Part shown: positions 1 to 10,646 of the stretch, in pieces | Position numbering within the stretch: the first letter of the stretch is position 1 | How the letters are laid out: each line of letters starts with the position of its first letter | Assembly (NCBI GenBank): GCA_946122785.1 | Contig: CAMGYJ010000008.1 | Span: 6,907,742-6,971,741 of the forward strand | DNA: 64,000 nucleotides | Source: Linum tenue | Taxonomy: Eukaryota; Streptophyta; Magnoliopsida; Malpighiales; Linaceae | Reading direction: 5' to 3' | Notes under the pieces: generated by a model | The model's input: the letters and a program-made list of their open reading frames with translations, nothing else | Database searches by the model: none | Told to the model about the DNA's origin: nothing | Made by a program: the position numbers and the translations under genes

Positions 1-611
1 CCAAATCCGGGAAAGCTTCTGTTCCTCCTGACATTATTGGTTTGATTCGATCGAAACTGCTGCTATTTAGTTGTTATACCTCTGATTCGTTGATTTCTTG
101 CAGGAGAATCGAGGAGATTGCAGGATAAGGTGATGGGAACGGGGAAGGGGAAGGGGAAGGGGAATATTTATAATTGTGGGAACTGGGAAGAAGCTGGCTT
201 GGGGCGTAAGCCAGGAAATCCAGCCAGCCCCTGCCGTGCCGACCTGAAACCTTGACTGTTCTTTTCTGTTCCTTTTGCGGATTTTGGTTTCCAGATTTTT
301 GGAAATGTTTTTCCTTTTCTTTTTCCTTTTTAAAACAACAAAGGTTGAAGCGGAAATGAAGCCGCCAAGCATGGAGGGAAGTTTCTGGCGGGAAACGACG
401 CGCTTCCCCGGAGCGCGTGATGATGGTTAGCGCGTCATTGCTGACAACAGGAAGGAAATTTTTTGGTAATTAGAAGTGGGCTGGGCTTCGATCGGCCTAG
501 CTCATTAAGAGTTTGGGCTGGCAATCTTCTAAAATCTAACTTGATTTATATACATCCATCTTCTATAATCTAACTTGACGTTTCTTTTGGTGGAGAGCAA
601 TATATTTGGCC
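1..611. other. Left edge and flank, no gene assigned
   Basis: The first 120 bases contain an open plus-strand frame and an acceptor-like site (a pyrimidine-rich stretch ending in cag near 104), so the last exon of a plus-strand gene outside the window, or the 5' UTR of a minus-strand gene, is possible. I recognise no protein. From about 130 the sequence is G-rich (repeated ggggaa units) and then becomes AT-rich. A minus-strand open frame at 67-372 shows no domain and is probably chance. Confidence 0.3.
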
Positions 612-962
612 CATAGTTAGTAAAATACGGTACGGGAAAGTTACGTAAAAGATACGTACGGGCATTATACTTCATCTTTAAGCTAAAATTACGTTTAATA
701 GTACGTTAATAGTCATAAATATATAAAATTAATCATTTTAAAAATAAATAAATATATAAATAATAGTAAAGTTAACAATTTAATTCGTAAAATACGGATA
801 ATAAACGTGTTATACGGGTTTTATACGTGTTTAGTACGGGAACCATGAAATGAACGGGGGAAAATGAAACGGCTTGACAATAATACGGATACGGAAGTTT
901 TAAACGGATAAAGTACGTACGGGTACATATACGTGTATTAAACGGAGTATTTACTAACTATG
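612..962. mobile_element. hAT-type MITE, 351 bp, 8-bp TSD
   Basis: The ends form an imperfect terminal inverted repeat: catagttagtaaaatacgg at 612-630 matches the reverse complement of 943-962 with one indel. The element is flanked by a perfect 8-bp direct repeat, atttggcc, at 604-611 and 963-970. An 8-bp target duplication is the hallmark of the hAT superfamily. The interior is AT-rich with repeated acgtacggg-like subterminal motifs and has no coding capacity, so this is a non-autonomous copy. I cannot tell which autonomous family mobilised it. Confidence 0.8.
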
Positions 963-970
963 ATTTGGCC

Positions 971-2852
971 AGCCTAGAAAACACTAGTAAAGACTAAAGG
1001 AGTCCAACCTAAGTGGAAATTTTGCTTTTTTAAAAATATAAATGTATGTAAGGTACTGTATTTTATTTTATGAAAAAGGAGGGGAAAGGAATGATAGAGA
1101 AGAGAAAAGGGAAGTGGGTGGGGAGGGTTTAGCTACTATCCATGAGAAGTGTCGTTATCCCCATCCAACTTTTAATCTTCCCTTCCTATTCTCCTCCTCA
1201 AATGGGTCGTTGCCATATCTCTAAAGTCTCAATTATCAGTTCTATTTTTTAGAAGTGTAAATTAGAATTATATCATTTTTCTGCGTAAGAAGTAATTTGG
1301 TACATATGTAGTCTAGAAAATTGAGTTTTCGATGGGTATTTTGTAGGCAAGACTTTTAAGGGTTCGTGCAACATCAAATTATAAATACATGAGGTACACA
1401 AATCATTGTTGACATGACTTTAATGTGCTTATAATGATTGAGAGTCATTTGGTAATGTTTGGGGAAAGTGTTTTATAAAACTCCTCTACACTGTAGTAAT
1501 CTCCTACACTCCTCAAAATAGTGAAATCGATTCTTCCCATGGACTAGTTAACGCACATCGTATTAGCGAATCATACAAATAATTCTCTATGTTCATTCAC
1601 TTTCTTACTTTGTAGAGTGCCCATTACATTATAACAACCATTTTATTGGTACAAGAATGAAACAAGAAGAACAATGTCATAAAGGGGTAGAGTGGTTATC
1701 ATAGAATGAGTTTACATACTAATAATCTAATAAAAAGGATCATCGGGTTTACTGATAGTTTACTAGGATCATACCAAAAGGATGGGCTTGACATTGACAC
1801 TAACAAAGCAAGAGTAAAGTTGAAATTCACAATTCAGCTTAAGAAAAGTTCCCAAGTATTGTCTAAAATGAAATGATTTGAGCTTTGTGCTTTGTCTGTT
1901 GCTTGACCATAACTTGAACTTTTCCCAATGGAGGTTTCAGGTTTCAACATTTATCATGTCTACTGTTCCTTTTCCCCCCTTTCATTTGTGTCTCACCTCA
2001 GCCTTTTGGTGAATTGGGAAAAGGGCTACAGTAGCTAGCGGAGATTGGTTGTAATGCAAAGATTATAATAAGCAAACCAAATGCTAAAGTTTCCATCTTT
2101 CCAAGATACTAAAGTCGTGGGGATGGGGAAGAAAAAGCAGATGATGGTGATGAAGAGAGATTAGCAAATAGCTCCAGACTGCAGAGATGGTAAGGAAGAA
2201 GCTTCTGGTTAAAAGTCAGGGAATATAAATAAAGCAAGCTTAATTAGTTTAGTTAAACCAAAACTTAATTAAGGGTAAAGTCTCACATCAATTAAGCTTT
2301 CCCTTGATTTCTTGGTCTTTGACAACCGCACATACAGAACAAAAGTGTGAATTTTTGTTGTGTTGTTGTGAGCTTTGTTGTCTGTGGAATCTCAATCAAA
2401 TAATTGCATCCATATATTTCCATGTCCAGTCTTTCCTTTGCTTTCTTAGTCCTCTTGCTCATTTGGATATCCCTAAAGATTATATGCAATGATTATTGAT
2501 AGGCTGGTTTATAACATTATGATAACGCATTAAATTCTGTTTATTCGTGAATTTGATATACATGTTATTTCATATTTGTATCTAAAAATATCAAACCACC
2601 AAATGGTGGAGGTAGTAACAAGGTGGGATTTCAATTTTGTAAGTTCCTTATTTGAATGTTGACGCAGTACGGTTATTTTTGTGTAGTCTCTTTGATGGAC
2701 TAGATATCAACAAAGATATGTACTCGTGTTAACTGCTACTTATAATAGATATTCATTAATATGTAGAGGGAGATTTAACTTGGACACAACCAAAGATCAT
2801 TGCCATGCAAAGTTCTCGTTTATTGAAAAATGATCCTGCTTGTGGAACGTTA
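971..2852. other. Intergenic, AT-rich
   Basis: I see no convincing gene. Short open frames at 1042-1224, 2292-2489 and 2304-2492 have no recognisable domain, and the last two overlap on opposite strands. Confidence 0.5.
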
Positions 2853-2861
2853 TTAGTTTTA

Positions 2862-3245
2862 GGGATAGTTGATAAAAATGGTCACATAGGTTTGTGTATG
2901 TAATAAAATGGTCATAAATACTTAAAACATAACAAAAAGGTCATACATGTATTATGAAATAACGAAACTACTATTTCATGTCTTTCTATCCATATTCACA
3001 TTCAAAATGGTCAGTTAGCTTCCTCTAGATAAGAAGTAAATTTACTATCTGTATAAGTGTCAGATGTTTATTTTATTAATTTTGCACTATGTCAACAAGC
3101 TAAATGGTTATTCTATATGAAATATGGCTAAAAAGTAAAGAAATGACAATTTTTGTATATCATGATACTTATATGGCATTTTTGTTACATTTCGTAATTA
3201 CCATTTCTAACGCATTGTCCATGTGACCATTTTTATTAATTAGCC
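2862..3245. mobile_element. Mutator-like MITE, 384 bp, 9-bp TSD
   Basis: Terminal inverted repeats share ataaaaatggtcacat at about 2871-2887 and, inverted, at about 3221-3236. The 9-bp direct repeat ttagtttta lies at 2853-2861 and 3246-3254. TIRs with a 9-bp duplication indicate a Mutator-like (MULE) element. There is no transposase frame, so it is a non-autonomous copy. It ends about 390 bp upstream of the U-box gene start and could contribute to that gene's promoter. Confidence 0.75.
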
Positions 3246-3254
3246 TTAGTTTTA

Positions 3255-3636
3255 GTATATGTAATCCTCTTCCTTTCTCATTTGGAATTTTGGAAAAAGT
3301 ACTATATATTTATATGTAAGTAGTTGTGTATAATCCATGCAAAAACAAGGAGTTAAAATTTCTAACCACGTTGAGTTTAATATAACTTGCACGAATGGCC
3401 ACATGCAGCATGCAGTTAATTACAACAAGTTGTGCAAAAGAAAAGATAAAGAGCAACGATAAAAATATGAAACCCTAATTCAGAAAAGGCTCTATCTACC
3501 TCCATGGCTCCATTGATCATTTTAGGGAAGATGATTCTCCACAGCTAGAACATCTAAAGATTCTAAAAAAATTCCCTCATCAGACAGAGGCTCCCTCCCT
3601 CCCTTTCTGTATTCGTTGTGTCCCACTTGCTCCTCC
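3255..3636 (+). promoter_or_regulatory. Upstream region of the U-box gene
   Basis: This 380-bp region separates the MITE from the U-box start codon. It is AT-rich and turns pyrimidine-rich (ctccctccctccc at about 3589-3603) just before the start, as in many plant 5' UTRs. No single TATA box stands out; tatatatttatatg at about 3302-3316 is a candidate but lies about 320 bp from the ATG. Confidence 0.35.
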
Positions 3637-5316
3637 ATGATCGACGACGAGCAGAGAGCGAAGCAGAAGCTCACTGTACACAAGCAGCGATGGAGCATCT
3701 TCTCCTCCCGCCGGTCCCTTTCTTGGGCCGCATCACCATCCTCCAACTCCAAGCCAATTCTCCCCGAAACCTCCCCCTCCGGCGTTGTCCATCCAACGGA
3801 GTTTCTCTGTCCCATTTCCGGGTCACTGATGACCGACCCGGTCATTGTTTCCTCCGGTCACTCCTTCGACCGAGCCTGCCTTCAAGCCTGCCACTCACTT
3901 GGCTTCTCCCCTGTTCTCCCCGGCGGCGACGACAACACCTCCTTCGCCCCTAATTTCTCCAACGTCGCAATCCCCAATCTCGCTCTCAAATCCGCTATCC
4001 TCAACTGGTGCAATACCCACTCCATAAGCCACCCGAAACCTCTCGATTATTCAACGGCGGAATCCATCGCGAGGGCCAAAATGGAGCACTTGAAGAAACA
4101 GGGGAACTCCAATTTGAAAGAAAACAGAGGAGTAATTGAAACAGGGGAAACCCAATTTGCAGAACAGGGGAATCCCGATTTGGTGAACAGAGCAATTGAA
4201 ACAGGGGAAGGAACCCAAAAAACTCGCGTCTCAACGAGCTCGGAGGAATCCATTAGCAGCTCCCCCGGCTCGTCCGATTCGTCGCTCCCGCTCCGATTAC
4301 CGACCGGACCCGTATGCTACTCCTCCCGCTCCGCTTCGTCCTCATCGGAGCCCGACGAAACCGTACTCGACCCGGTGGAGGAAACGCTCCTCGCCAAGCT
4401 GAAGAGCGCACAAGTGTTCGAAATCGAAGAGGCATTAATTTCTCTCCGGAACATGACCCGGACAAAAGAAGAGAATTCCGTCAATCTCTGCACTCCGGCG
4501 GTTCTCTCCGCCTTGCGAACCCTAATTTCGTCCAGGTACACGAACGTTCAGGTGAACGCCGTCGCTTCTCTGGTCAATTTATCATTGCAAAAGCAGAACA
4601 AGGTGAAGATTGTACGGTCGGGGCTGCTCCCGCCGTTGATTGACGTGTTGAAGGGTGGGTATCCCGAGGCGCAGGATCATGCCGCCGGGGCGATTTTCAG
4701 CTTGGCGCTCGACGATCACAACAAGACGGCGATCGGCGTTTTGGGGGCGTTGCCGCCGCTCTTGAATTTGCTCCGGTCCGGGAGCGAGCGGACTCGTGAT
4801 GACTCGGCTCTGGCGCTGTACCACCTGTCGCTGATTCAGAGCAATCGGAGTAAGATGGTGCGGGTCGGGTCGGTGGGCGTTCTGTTGGGGATTTTGAAGT
4901 CGGGTCATATGGCGGGTCGGGTTCTGTTGATATTGGGAAACTTGGCGTTCTGCGTGGACGGGCGTGCAGCGATGTTGGACGGCGGCGGGGTGGAGTGTTT
5001 GGTGAGTCGGTTGAGGGGCGAGTTGGAGTTGGAATCGGAATCGGATGAGTCGATTGAGGAGAGCTGTGTGACGGTGTTGTGCGGGCTGTGTCAGGGCGGG
5101 TTGAGGTTTAAGGGGCTGGCGAAGGCGGCGGGAGCGGAGGAGGTTCTGGCGACGGCGGCGGAAAGGGGGCGGAGAGAAGGGACGAGGGAGAAGGCGAGGA
5201 TGGTGTTGGAGATGCTACGGCGGAAGGCGGAGGAAGACACGGCGGTGGAGGAGGTGGATTGGGGGGAGTTGCTGGAGATGGAGACTCGGTGGGAGTTCTC
5301 CAGCAAGACTCGGTGA
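3637..5316 (+). CDS. U-box E3 ubiquitin ligase with ARM repeats (PUB38-like)
   Basis: This is an intronless gene of 559 residues. An N-terminal U-box follows a Ser-rich lead, at about residues 52-130. It contains EFLCPISGSLMTDPV and SSGHSFDRACLQAC, the classic fold that docks an E2 enzyme. A Ser/Thr-rich linker rich in repeated ETGE-type segments follows (about 150-245). Armadillo repeats fill about 265-540, with motifs such as VNAVASLVNLSL and DHAAGAIFSLAL. Plant U-box/ARM proteins ubiquitinate partners bound by the ARM array. The layout resembles the Arabidopsis PUB37/38/39 group. I chose the ATG at 3637; the frame is open further upstream, but only a TTG precedes it at 3616. The substrate cannot be read from the sequence. 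Confidence 0.9.
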   Translation: MIDDEQRAKQKLTVHKQRWSIFSSRRSLSWAASPSSNSKPILPETSPSGVVHPTEFLCPISGSLMTDPVIVSSGHSFDRACLQACHSLGFSPVLPGGDDNTSFAPNFSNVAIPNLALKSAILNWCNTHSISHPKPLDYSTAESIARAKMEHLKKQGNSNLKENRGVIETGETQFAEQGNPDLVNRAIETGEGTQKTRVSTSSEESISSSPGSSDSSLPLRLPTGPVCYSSRSASSSSEPDETVLDPVEETLLAKLKSAQVFEIEEALISLRNMTRTKEENSVNLCTPAVLSALRTLISSRYTNVQVNAVASLVNLSLQKQNKVKIVRSGLLPPLIDVLKGGYPEAQDHAAGAIFSLALDDHNKTAIGVLGALPPLLNLLRSGSERTRDDSALALYHLSLIQSNRSKMVRVGSVGVLLGILKSGHMAGRVLLILGNLAFCVDGRAAMLDGGGVECLVSRLRGELELESESDESIEESCVTVLCGLCQGGLRFKGLAKAAGAEEVLATAAERGRREGTREKARMVLEMLRRKAEEDTAVEEVDWGELLEMETRWEFSSKTR

Positions 5317-5967
5317 TCGGCGGGTTGATTCCGGAGTGACTTTGTTACAGGTTTTTAACTTTGTTTGTGGGTGTCAAATGTAAATCTGTTTTTACTTTTT
5401 ACTCCTTCTGTTTGGACTTTGAGGGTGAGTGTATTGGGCTATGGGCTATGGCCTATGAGCTGGGACGCTTGGGCTTTGACTGTGGGCTTTCTGCCTTCCT
5501 TTTACCCTTGTTGTTATTTTTTCGGGATACCCAAACAAATTGTTTTTCCTTTTCTGATCTCCTCTAACAACTAAAAAAGAAAGAGGATAACAGGAAAAGA
5601 TAATTTGGAAATTTGCCCTGTGGGAGTGGGACAAAAAAAAAAAAAAAAAAGAGGTTTTGTTTTATGTATTTAACCATTGCTTTGTATATTGTAGAGTCTC
5701 ATATGTTTTCAATCTCATACTGCTTTTTAGGGTAAAAACGATTGGGTAGTCTCATAGCAAGTCACGATGAGAAGTCATAAGACAAACCATTCGAAAAATA
5801 TGCGTTGAATTTAAAATATAAGGTAAAAAAAAAACAAAGTGGATAGAAATTCTTAATCCTAATTCATGAGTAACTAAGTTAGTATCGTAAAACACGAGGC
5901 AATTCTTAATAGATGCTAGTTGATGGAGATGATTGATCACTAATTAATTCTGCGTTGAGCACTAAGT
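5317..5967. other. 3' flank of the U-box gene
   Basis: No gene seen. There is an A-run at 5632-5650. The stretch probably includes the U-box 3' UTR, but I find no decisive polyadenylation signal. Confidence 0.4.
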
Positions 5968-6250
5968 CTTTTTTATTTTTTTACAAAAGATAGTGATATA
6001 TTGAATCAAAATCAACAGATAGTTACACCATGGAGAGCAGTCAGGCCTGAAAATCAAAAAACCGATTCATAGACGCGTACAAAGACAGGGCCTTTCTAGC
6101 CACTAAATGGGCTACCCTATTGTTACGCCGACCTACAAACCGAACCCCAAACCCAGACTGAGACCTAAAACATTATTTCGCTTTTTTCGATTCTTATATA
6201 ATTTTAGACCCTACTATATGCATATCAATCACAAGCCGAATATCACCATC
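5968..6250 (-). mobile_element. LINE relic (RNase H tail), minus strand
   Basis: Read on the minus strand, 6180-6030 encodes a stretch including FVGRRNNRVAHLVARKAL, the conserved C-terminal helix of the RNase H domain found in plant L1-type LINEs. It is followed by a stop and a 3' tail that ends in an A-rich run (T-rich on the plus strand at 5968-5985). Nothing upstream of the RNase H tail is preserved, so this looks like a 5'-truncated copy. I could not identify a target-site duplication. It lies about 170 bp beyond the stop of the first UGT gene. Confidence 0.5.
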
Positions 6251-6416
6251 TCAGAATATAGCAAGAAAGAACAAAACCTCTAGTCAATTATTAGTCCACC
6301 AAAATGGACAACTCGAACAAGAAAATAGAGCACAAGGGAAGAAATCAGAACACAAATACGTCACACTGATATAATAAACATGAAACACATCAAGTACAAA
6401 ATAAGGCCTCATTTAT

Positions 6417-7835
6417 CTAATTGCCCTTCTTCCACTTAGATACCAGTTCACCCAACGACTTGGTGGAAGAACCTTCCTCCTTCACTGCCTCTGCCGCCGC
6501 CACCTTCAACTTCGCCATCCTCTCACGAACCGCCGCACCTTCTTCCCCTTGCATCAGACCCTTCACAACCCTGGCAATCTCTTCCCTTCCGATCACCCCA
6601 TTTCCCCCTGCTTTTGGCCTTAACGCGATCTCGAAATCCTTCTCCAGAAGCACGGCGTTCATCCTCTGCTCGGCGTACAACGGCCAGGCAATCAGCGGCA
6701 CCCCATTCACAATGCTCTCCACCGTCGAGTTCCACCCGCAGTGACTCACGAACCCACCCGTCGCCACGTGGCTAAGCACTTGCATCTGTGGGGCCCACGA
6801 TGGGACCACCAGGCCCCGCCCTTTGGTTCGCTCTACGAACCCTTCGGGCAGGAAATCGAGCGGGTTCGAACCGCTTCTCGAGTTGAAGTAAGATGCGTTG
6901 GCCGCCGCGTCGTTCGGGCTTCTCACTACCCAGAGGAAATTTTGTTGGCTCGTCTCCAGACCGAGTGCCAGCTCCTTCAATTGCTCTGAAGATAGGGTCC
7001 CACCGCTACCGAACGAAACGAACACAACCGAACCGGTTGGTTTAGTGTCTAGCCATTTCAAACATCCACTCGGATCCGCTGAATCGTTCGATCTGCCGGA
7101 TTGGAAGATGGGTCCGATCGGGTAGATTGGTTTGTTCTCGGACACGACATTCTCTTGCAAAAATTGAATGGTCTCACCTTCCAACTCCGTGAAGCTGTTT
7201 ACTATGAACCCCTCCGCTAAATTGGTGCGTCTCATGTTGTGCATGAACCATTTGTACGCCTCGTCCTTCCGGTCAAGAACCGGGTCGGGCAAGTCCGAAC
7301 CGAGAACATCAACCCTACATCCGGGGAAGCGAATCGGGCTATCCATGTCCCCGTACTCGCCAGACACCTCCTCATCGAGCCTCGGGAGATCAAGTAACAT
7401 CGATAACGTCATGGCATTCGTGAGGACAGCCAAGTAACTCGGCACATCGAACTCTTTGGCGACATCGAAAGTGTCAGTGCAGAAGAAGTCGGCGACAAGA
7501 GCAACCGGTTTTCCACTCGTCTCGACGAGCAATTTGAGCTCGTCCCGAAGCGCAGGAACTGCCTGGGCAACAGTGAGGCAGATCAGGGTTTCAGCTCGAG
7601 TACCAGCTGGAAAGTCTGATGGGTTGGTCGGCGGGAGAAGGATGTGGTTGATCGAACCGGAAGAAAGAGACTTGAGGACTTGGGTCTGGGCCTTTGATGG
7701 TGGGCCCAACGATGGGACGATGAGGGTGATGGATAAGTCGTGGGCCACGACCAGCTTCTTGGAGAGCTCGACGAGCGGGATGAGGTGGCCCATCCCTGGT
7801 GAAGGGAAAATGACTACGTTGGGCTTTCGGGCCAT
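6417..7835 (-). CDS. UDP-glycosyltransferase, UGT72B-like (copy 1)
   Basis: The protein is 472 residues from an intronless gene, typical for family 1 plant UGTs. These enzymes move a sugar, usually glucose, from UDP-sugar to small phenolics in the cytosol. UGT72B members act on monolignols, hydroquinone and chlorophenols. The N-terminus has SPGMGHLIPLVELSKKL with the catalytic His of the SPGxGH motif. The C-terminal PSPG donor-binding box covers about residues 348-391, from WAPQMQVLSHVATGGF to PLYAEQ. It ends in Gln, as in glucose-using enzymes, and contains HCGWNSTVES. The start ATG at 7835 places the conserved N-terminus correctly. A closely similar copy lies about 2.8 kb upstream on the same strand. 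The acceptor substrate is not predictable. Confidence 0.93.
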   Translation of the reverse strand: MARKPNVVIFPSPGMGHLIPLVELSKKLVVAHDLSITLIVPSLGPPSKAQTQVLKSLSSGSINHILLPPTNPSDFPAGTRAETLICLTVAQAVPALRDELKLLVETSGKPVALVADFFCTDTFDVAKEFDVPSYLAVLTNAMTLSMLLDLPRLDEEVSGEYGDMDSPIRFPGCRVDVLGSDLPDPVLDRKDEAYKWFMHNMRRTNLAEGFIVNSFTELEGETIQFLQENVVSENKPIYPIGPIFQSGRSNDSADPSGCLKWLDTKPTGSVVFVSFGSGGTLSSEQLKELALGLETSQQNFLWVVRSPNDAAANASYFNSRSGSNPLDFLPEGFVERTKGRGLVVPSWAPQMQVLSHVATGGFVSHCGWNSTVESIVNGVPLIAWPLYAEQRMNAVLLEKDFEIALRPKAGGNGVIGREEIARVVKGLMQGEEGAAVRERMAKLKVAAAEAVKEEGSSTKSLGELVSKWKKGN

Positions 7836-7990
7836 TGGTGGATGTGGTGCGGGTTAGTTTTTTTTTACTCTTGTGGTTTCTGCTTGGTTTTTGAACACAG
7901 AAATGAGCTGAGAGCAAAGGTTGCTAGTGTTATAAAGGATGAGGGGGTTTATTAGATGATTGATGATGGATTTCCAACTGCCTAATCTGG

Positions 7991-8160
7991 CTTATATATA
8001 GGGAATTAAGAGGGAAGTGATGATGTAAGTTCATACGACAGTTAGTCAACAAGGTTCAGTGCATTTGGGAAGACTTATAGAAAATTAATAAGCGATGCTT
8101 CCTTGCAAGTGCGATGGAGCGATGGGCACATCATATCGTCGTCATTGCTGAGACATACTA
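7991..8160 (-). promoter_or_regulatory. UGT copy 1 promoter, duplicated in copy 2
   Basis: A minus-strand TATA box reads as cttatatatagggaatt on the plus strand at 7991-8007, about 160 bp upstream of the ATG. Further upstream, acagttagtcaacaaggtt (about 8038-8057) and cacatcatatcgtcgtcat (about 8127-8145) have near-matches in the same order ahead of copy 2, so the duplication that made the pair included at least 300 bp of promoter. A second TATA-like motif, ttataaagg, lies nearer at about 7931. Confidence 0.6.
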
Positions 8161-8990
8161 CTATGTTGTATGTCCCATGATTGAGATGCTTTTGCCATTG
8201 TCACAGGTGCCAGAGGAATCTGAAGAGAAGGAAAGCCATTTTGATTTTGTGATCTCTACTTGTAAAAGTGGATGCATGCATGTGACACTCCACTGGTTGG
8301 CTATAGCTAGCTGCTAATTATACCGAGGATCTTGCTATAACTCATCTGAATGAATGGTGAATTGCATAAAAGAAAGAAGGTGATGAGATCGCGAAATTGA
8401 CAATATAAGTAGGTAAAGATATACAGATTTACGCAGTTCGCTAACTAGGTTTATGTTAGCTAATCTATACAAACATGAAATATCATTTTTCATTATACTT
8501 GAAGAAATACATATTTCAAAGCAACAATTCCCGCCACTGCATCACTGTTTACTACTACTAGTCATCCATCACGGTTTGTAATTGAAGAAGAGATACATAT
8601 TACAAAAACATGTTGGCCTTCCATTTGGGAAATGAATATTTGGTTATTTACAATGGTAATGTGAATATGTGATCAATTAACGTTTCCACCCACATCTTTA
8701 GAAATAACAGCTATAAAGGAATTAAATTTAAAGAAAGCAACTTTCCAAATACATTTAGTAAGCAGCTTTAAATGTAAGGTTATAGAATTAATAGGATTTT
8801 TTTTGTTTGATCGTCAAGAGTTTGATTTGGTATTTGCGAGATAATTTGTAACCGATCAGTACCTCTAAAGCACGAGCTAAGAGGTTTTGTAGCTTTGCTC
8901 GACTAAAGCTCCCAGTTCCAATTGCAAAATAGATATTATATATCGTGACTTTCATTCAAAATCAACCAATGCTGGAGAACCTTTTCAAAA
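8161..8990. other. Intergenic with possible LTR remnant
   Basis: No gene. A segment at about 8395-8530 resembles segments near 13.2 kb and 25.15 kb (a tttacg-ggttc-ctaac-like motif, then a catttttcattatacttgaag-like motif), which suggests scattered remnants of one LTR family. The similarity is patchy. Confidence 0.3.
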
Positions 8991-8994
8991 GTCA

Positions 8995-9583
8995 GGCTAA
9001 CTCCAATGGAGCCTCTATAAATGGGGGAGCCTCTATATTTGGGGGAAAGTTGGCTCCAATGGAGCCTTTATAAATGGAGGAGTCTCTATATTTGGGGGAG
9101 ATCTCCAAAAGGATCCCCAAATTTGGGAGTGGAAATGGGGGTTCCCCCAAATATAGAGACTCTCCAAAGCCCGCCACGTGGCGTTTTTTTTTTTCTTTTT
9201 AAGATTTTAAGGGTTAATTGGGGTTTAATTAGGGGATTAGTTAGAGATTTAATTAGATCAATAATTTTCAAGTGTTGTGTGTAAATCCAAATTAGGTCAA
9301 TCATTTTTTGTCAACAAAAATTTGGTCTCAAAATTAAACAAATTTCTACCGGAAAATTTGTATTTAAAAATGATGACGAACTATACAAAAATTAACATGA
9401 ACAAATTATATTAAGGCTTCGATAAATATATTTTTAAGTAAATAGAAAACTTAAAAAATGGAGATCTCCAAATATAGAGGATGTAGCGTTGGAGCAAAAG
9501 AAGTAAAAATGGGGATGAACTCCAAATTTGGGGATGAAGATCCCCAAATTGATCCCCAAATTTGGGGGCTTGCATTGGAGTTG
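8995..9583. mobile_element. MITE-like element with cttgg-type palindromic filling
   Basis: Both ends carry aactccaatg in inverted orientation (8999-9008 and about 9573-9582). Subterminal regions are packed with short inverted copies of ccccaaatttgggg and ggagcctctata-like motifs, so each end can fold on itself. The interior (about 9190-9450) is AT-rich and non-coding. A 4-bp gtca flanks both sides (8991-8994 and 9584-9587), but this is too short to assign a superfamily safely. Confidence 0.5.
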
Positions 9584-9587
9584 GTCA

Positions 9588-10640
9588 CGTATTCTCGATG
9601 AGAGAATATATATGTATTTTTTTGTTCTTGGTATATTGAGGATCTCAATATCTAAGTTCATCTATGTTAGGGTTGTCACAAAACTCATGACTATGTTAGT
9701 ATTTAGTTTTCATCTATTGGGTCCATATCAAATATTGAGCAGTCTTGCTTGGACTTCATAAATTGACCACTTATTTGTTTTTTATAAAAAGGTAAACATA
9801 ATTATTTATGTTGATTACTAAGGAAAATATATAACTTCTAGAGAACTATAATAAAGAATAAATTTATAACAAATTACATAAAAATGCTCGTCCTATGACA
9901 TATTACTCAATACTCTAATACACTCCCTCATCATCAAATTGATAATAATTACTTACCAACAATTTGAAACTATAACTAAAGCAACTATAAAAAAAGACTT
10001 ATCAACTAATAATCCCAAAATATACTACGGTCAAAGAAACCATTCCCTTTGCAAAACATTAATGGAGAAGAACGAGATGTAACGAGATCTTTTGTCAAAG
10101 TCGTCTTACTTTGAAAACAATTACAAATGCTCCGAACAATATTTATCACCAAAACTAAAGCACAAAACTATATAAATCTCCAAACAGCAACATCGGTATC
10201 ATAATATTTCGGAGAACATCACCACCAACTAATTAAGAAGTTTCAAACAATAACATCAAATAAAATGCTATGAACAACACACCTCCAAAACCGTAAGTGA
10301 AGAAACCGAAATGACGAAACGAAACCTATGAATGTACCGAGGTAAGATGGACAGTCGGTGAGAAACTTGTTGAGAGGCAAAGGGCTTCGTGGTCTTCACA
10401 ATCGAGAACACCAAGACTTCGGAAATAGGGGTAACAATTCTGGACGGGACGAGCTTGGGGGAATCATATGAATTGTTCTTGAAGACGACGACAAAGCTAA
10501 TAATGCTAACTACCACCAACAAAAAATAAAAGCTCAAGTCAATTATTAAATGGACTGTTGAAACAAAATAATGGAGAGCACAGCTGCACAAGACAATACA
10601 ATTTATGAGAATCAAAACAAATAAACTAATTATTTTGGTC
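9588..10640. other. Intergenic between the UGT genes
   Basis: AT-rich, with no recognisable coding region. The open frame at 10268-10642 on the minus strand lies at the 3' side of UGT copy 2 and shows no domain; the segment probably holds that gene's 3' UTR. Confidence 0.45.
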
Positions 10641-10646
10641 AATGGA

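Noticed and set aside
3616..3636. Upstream extension of the U-box ORF
   Set aside because: It depends on a TTG start; the first ATG is at 3637.
8114..8317. 67-codon plus-strand frame upstream of UGT copy 1
   Set aside because: It overlaps promoter blocks conserved with UGT copy 2 where the frame is not kept.
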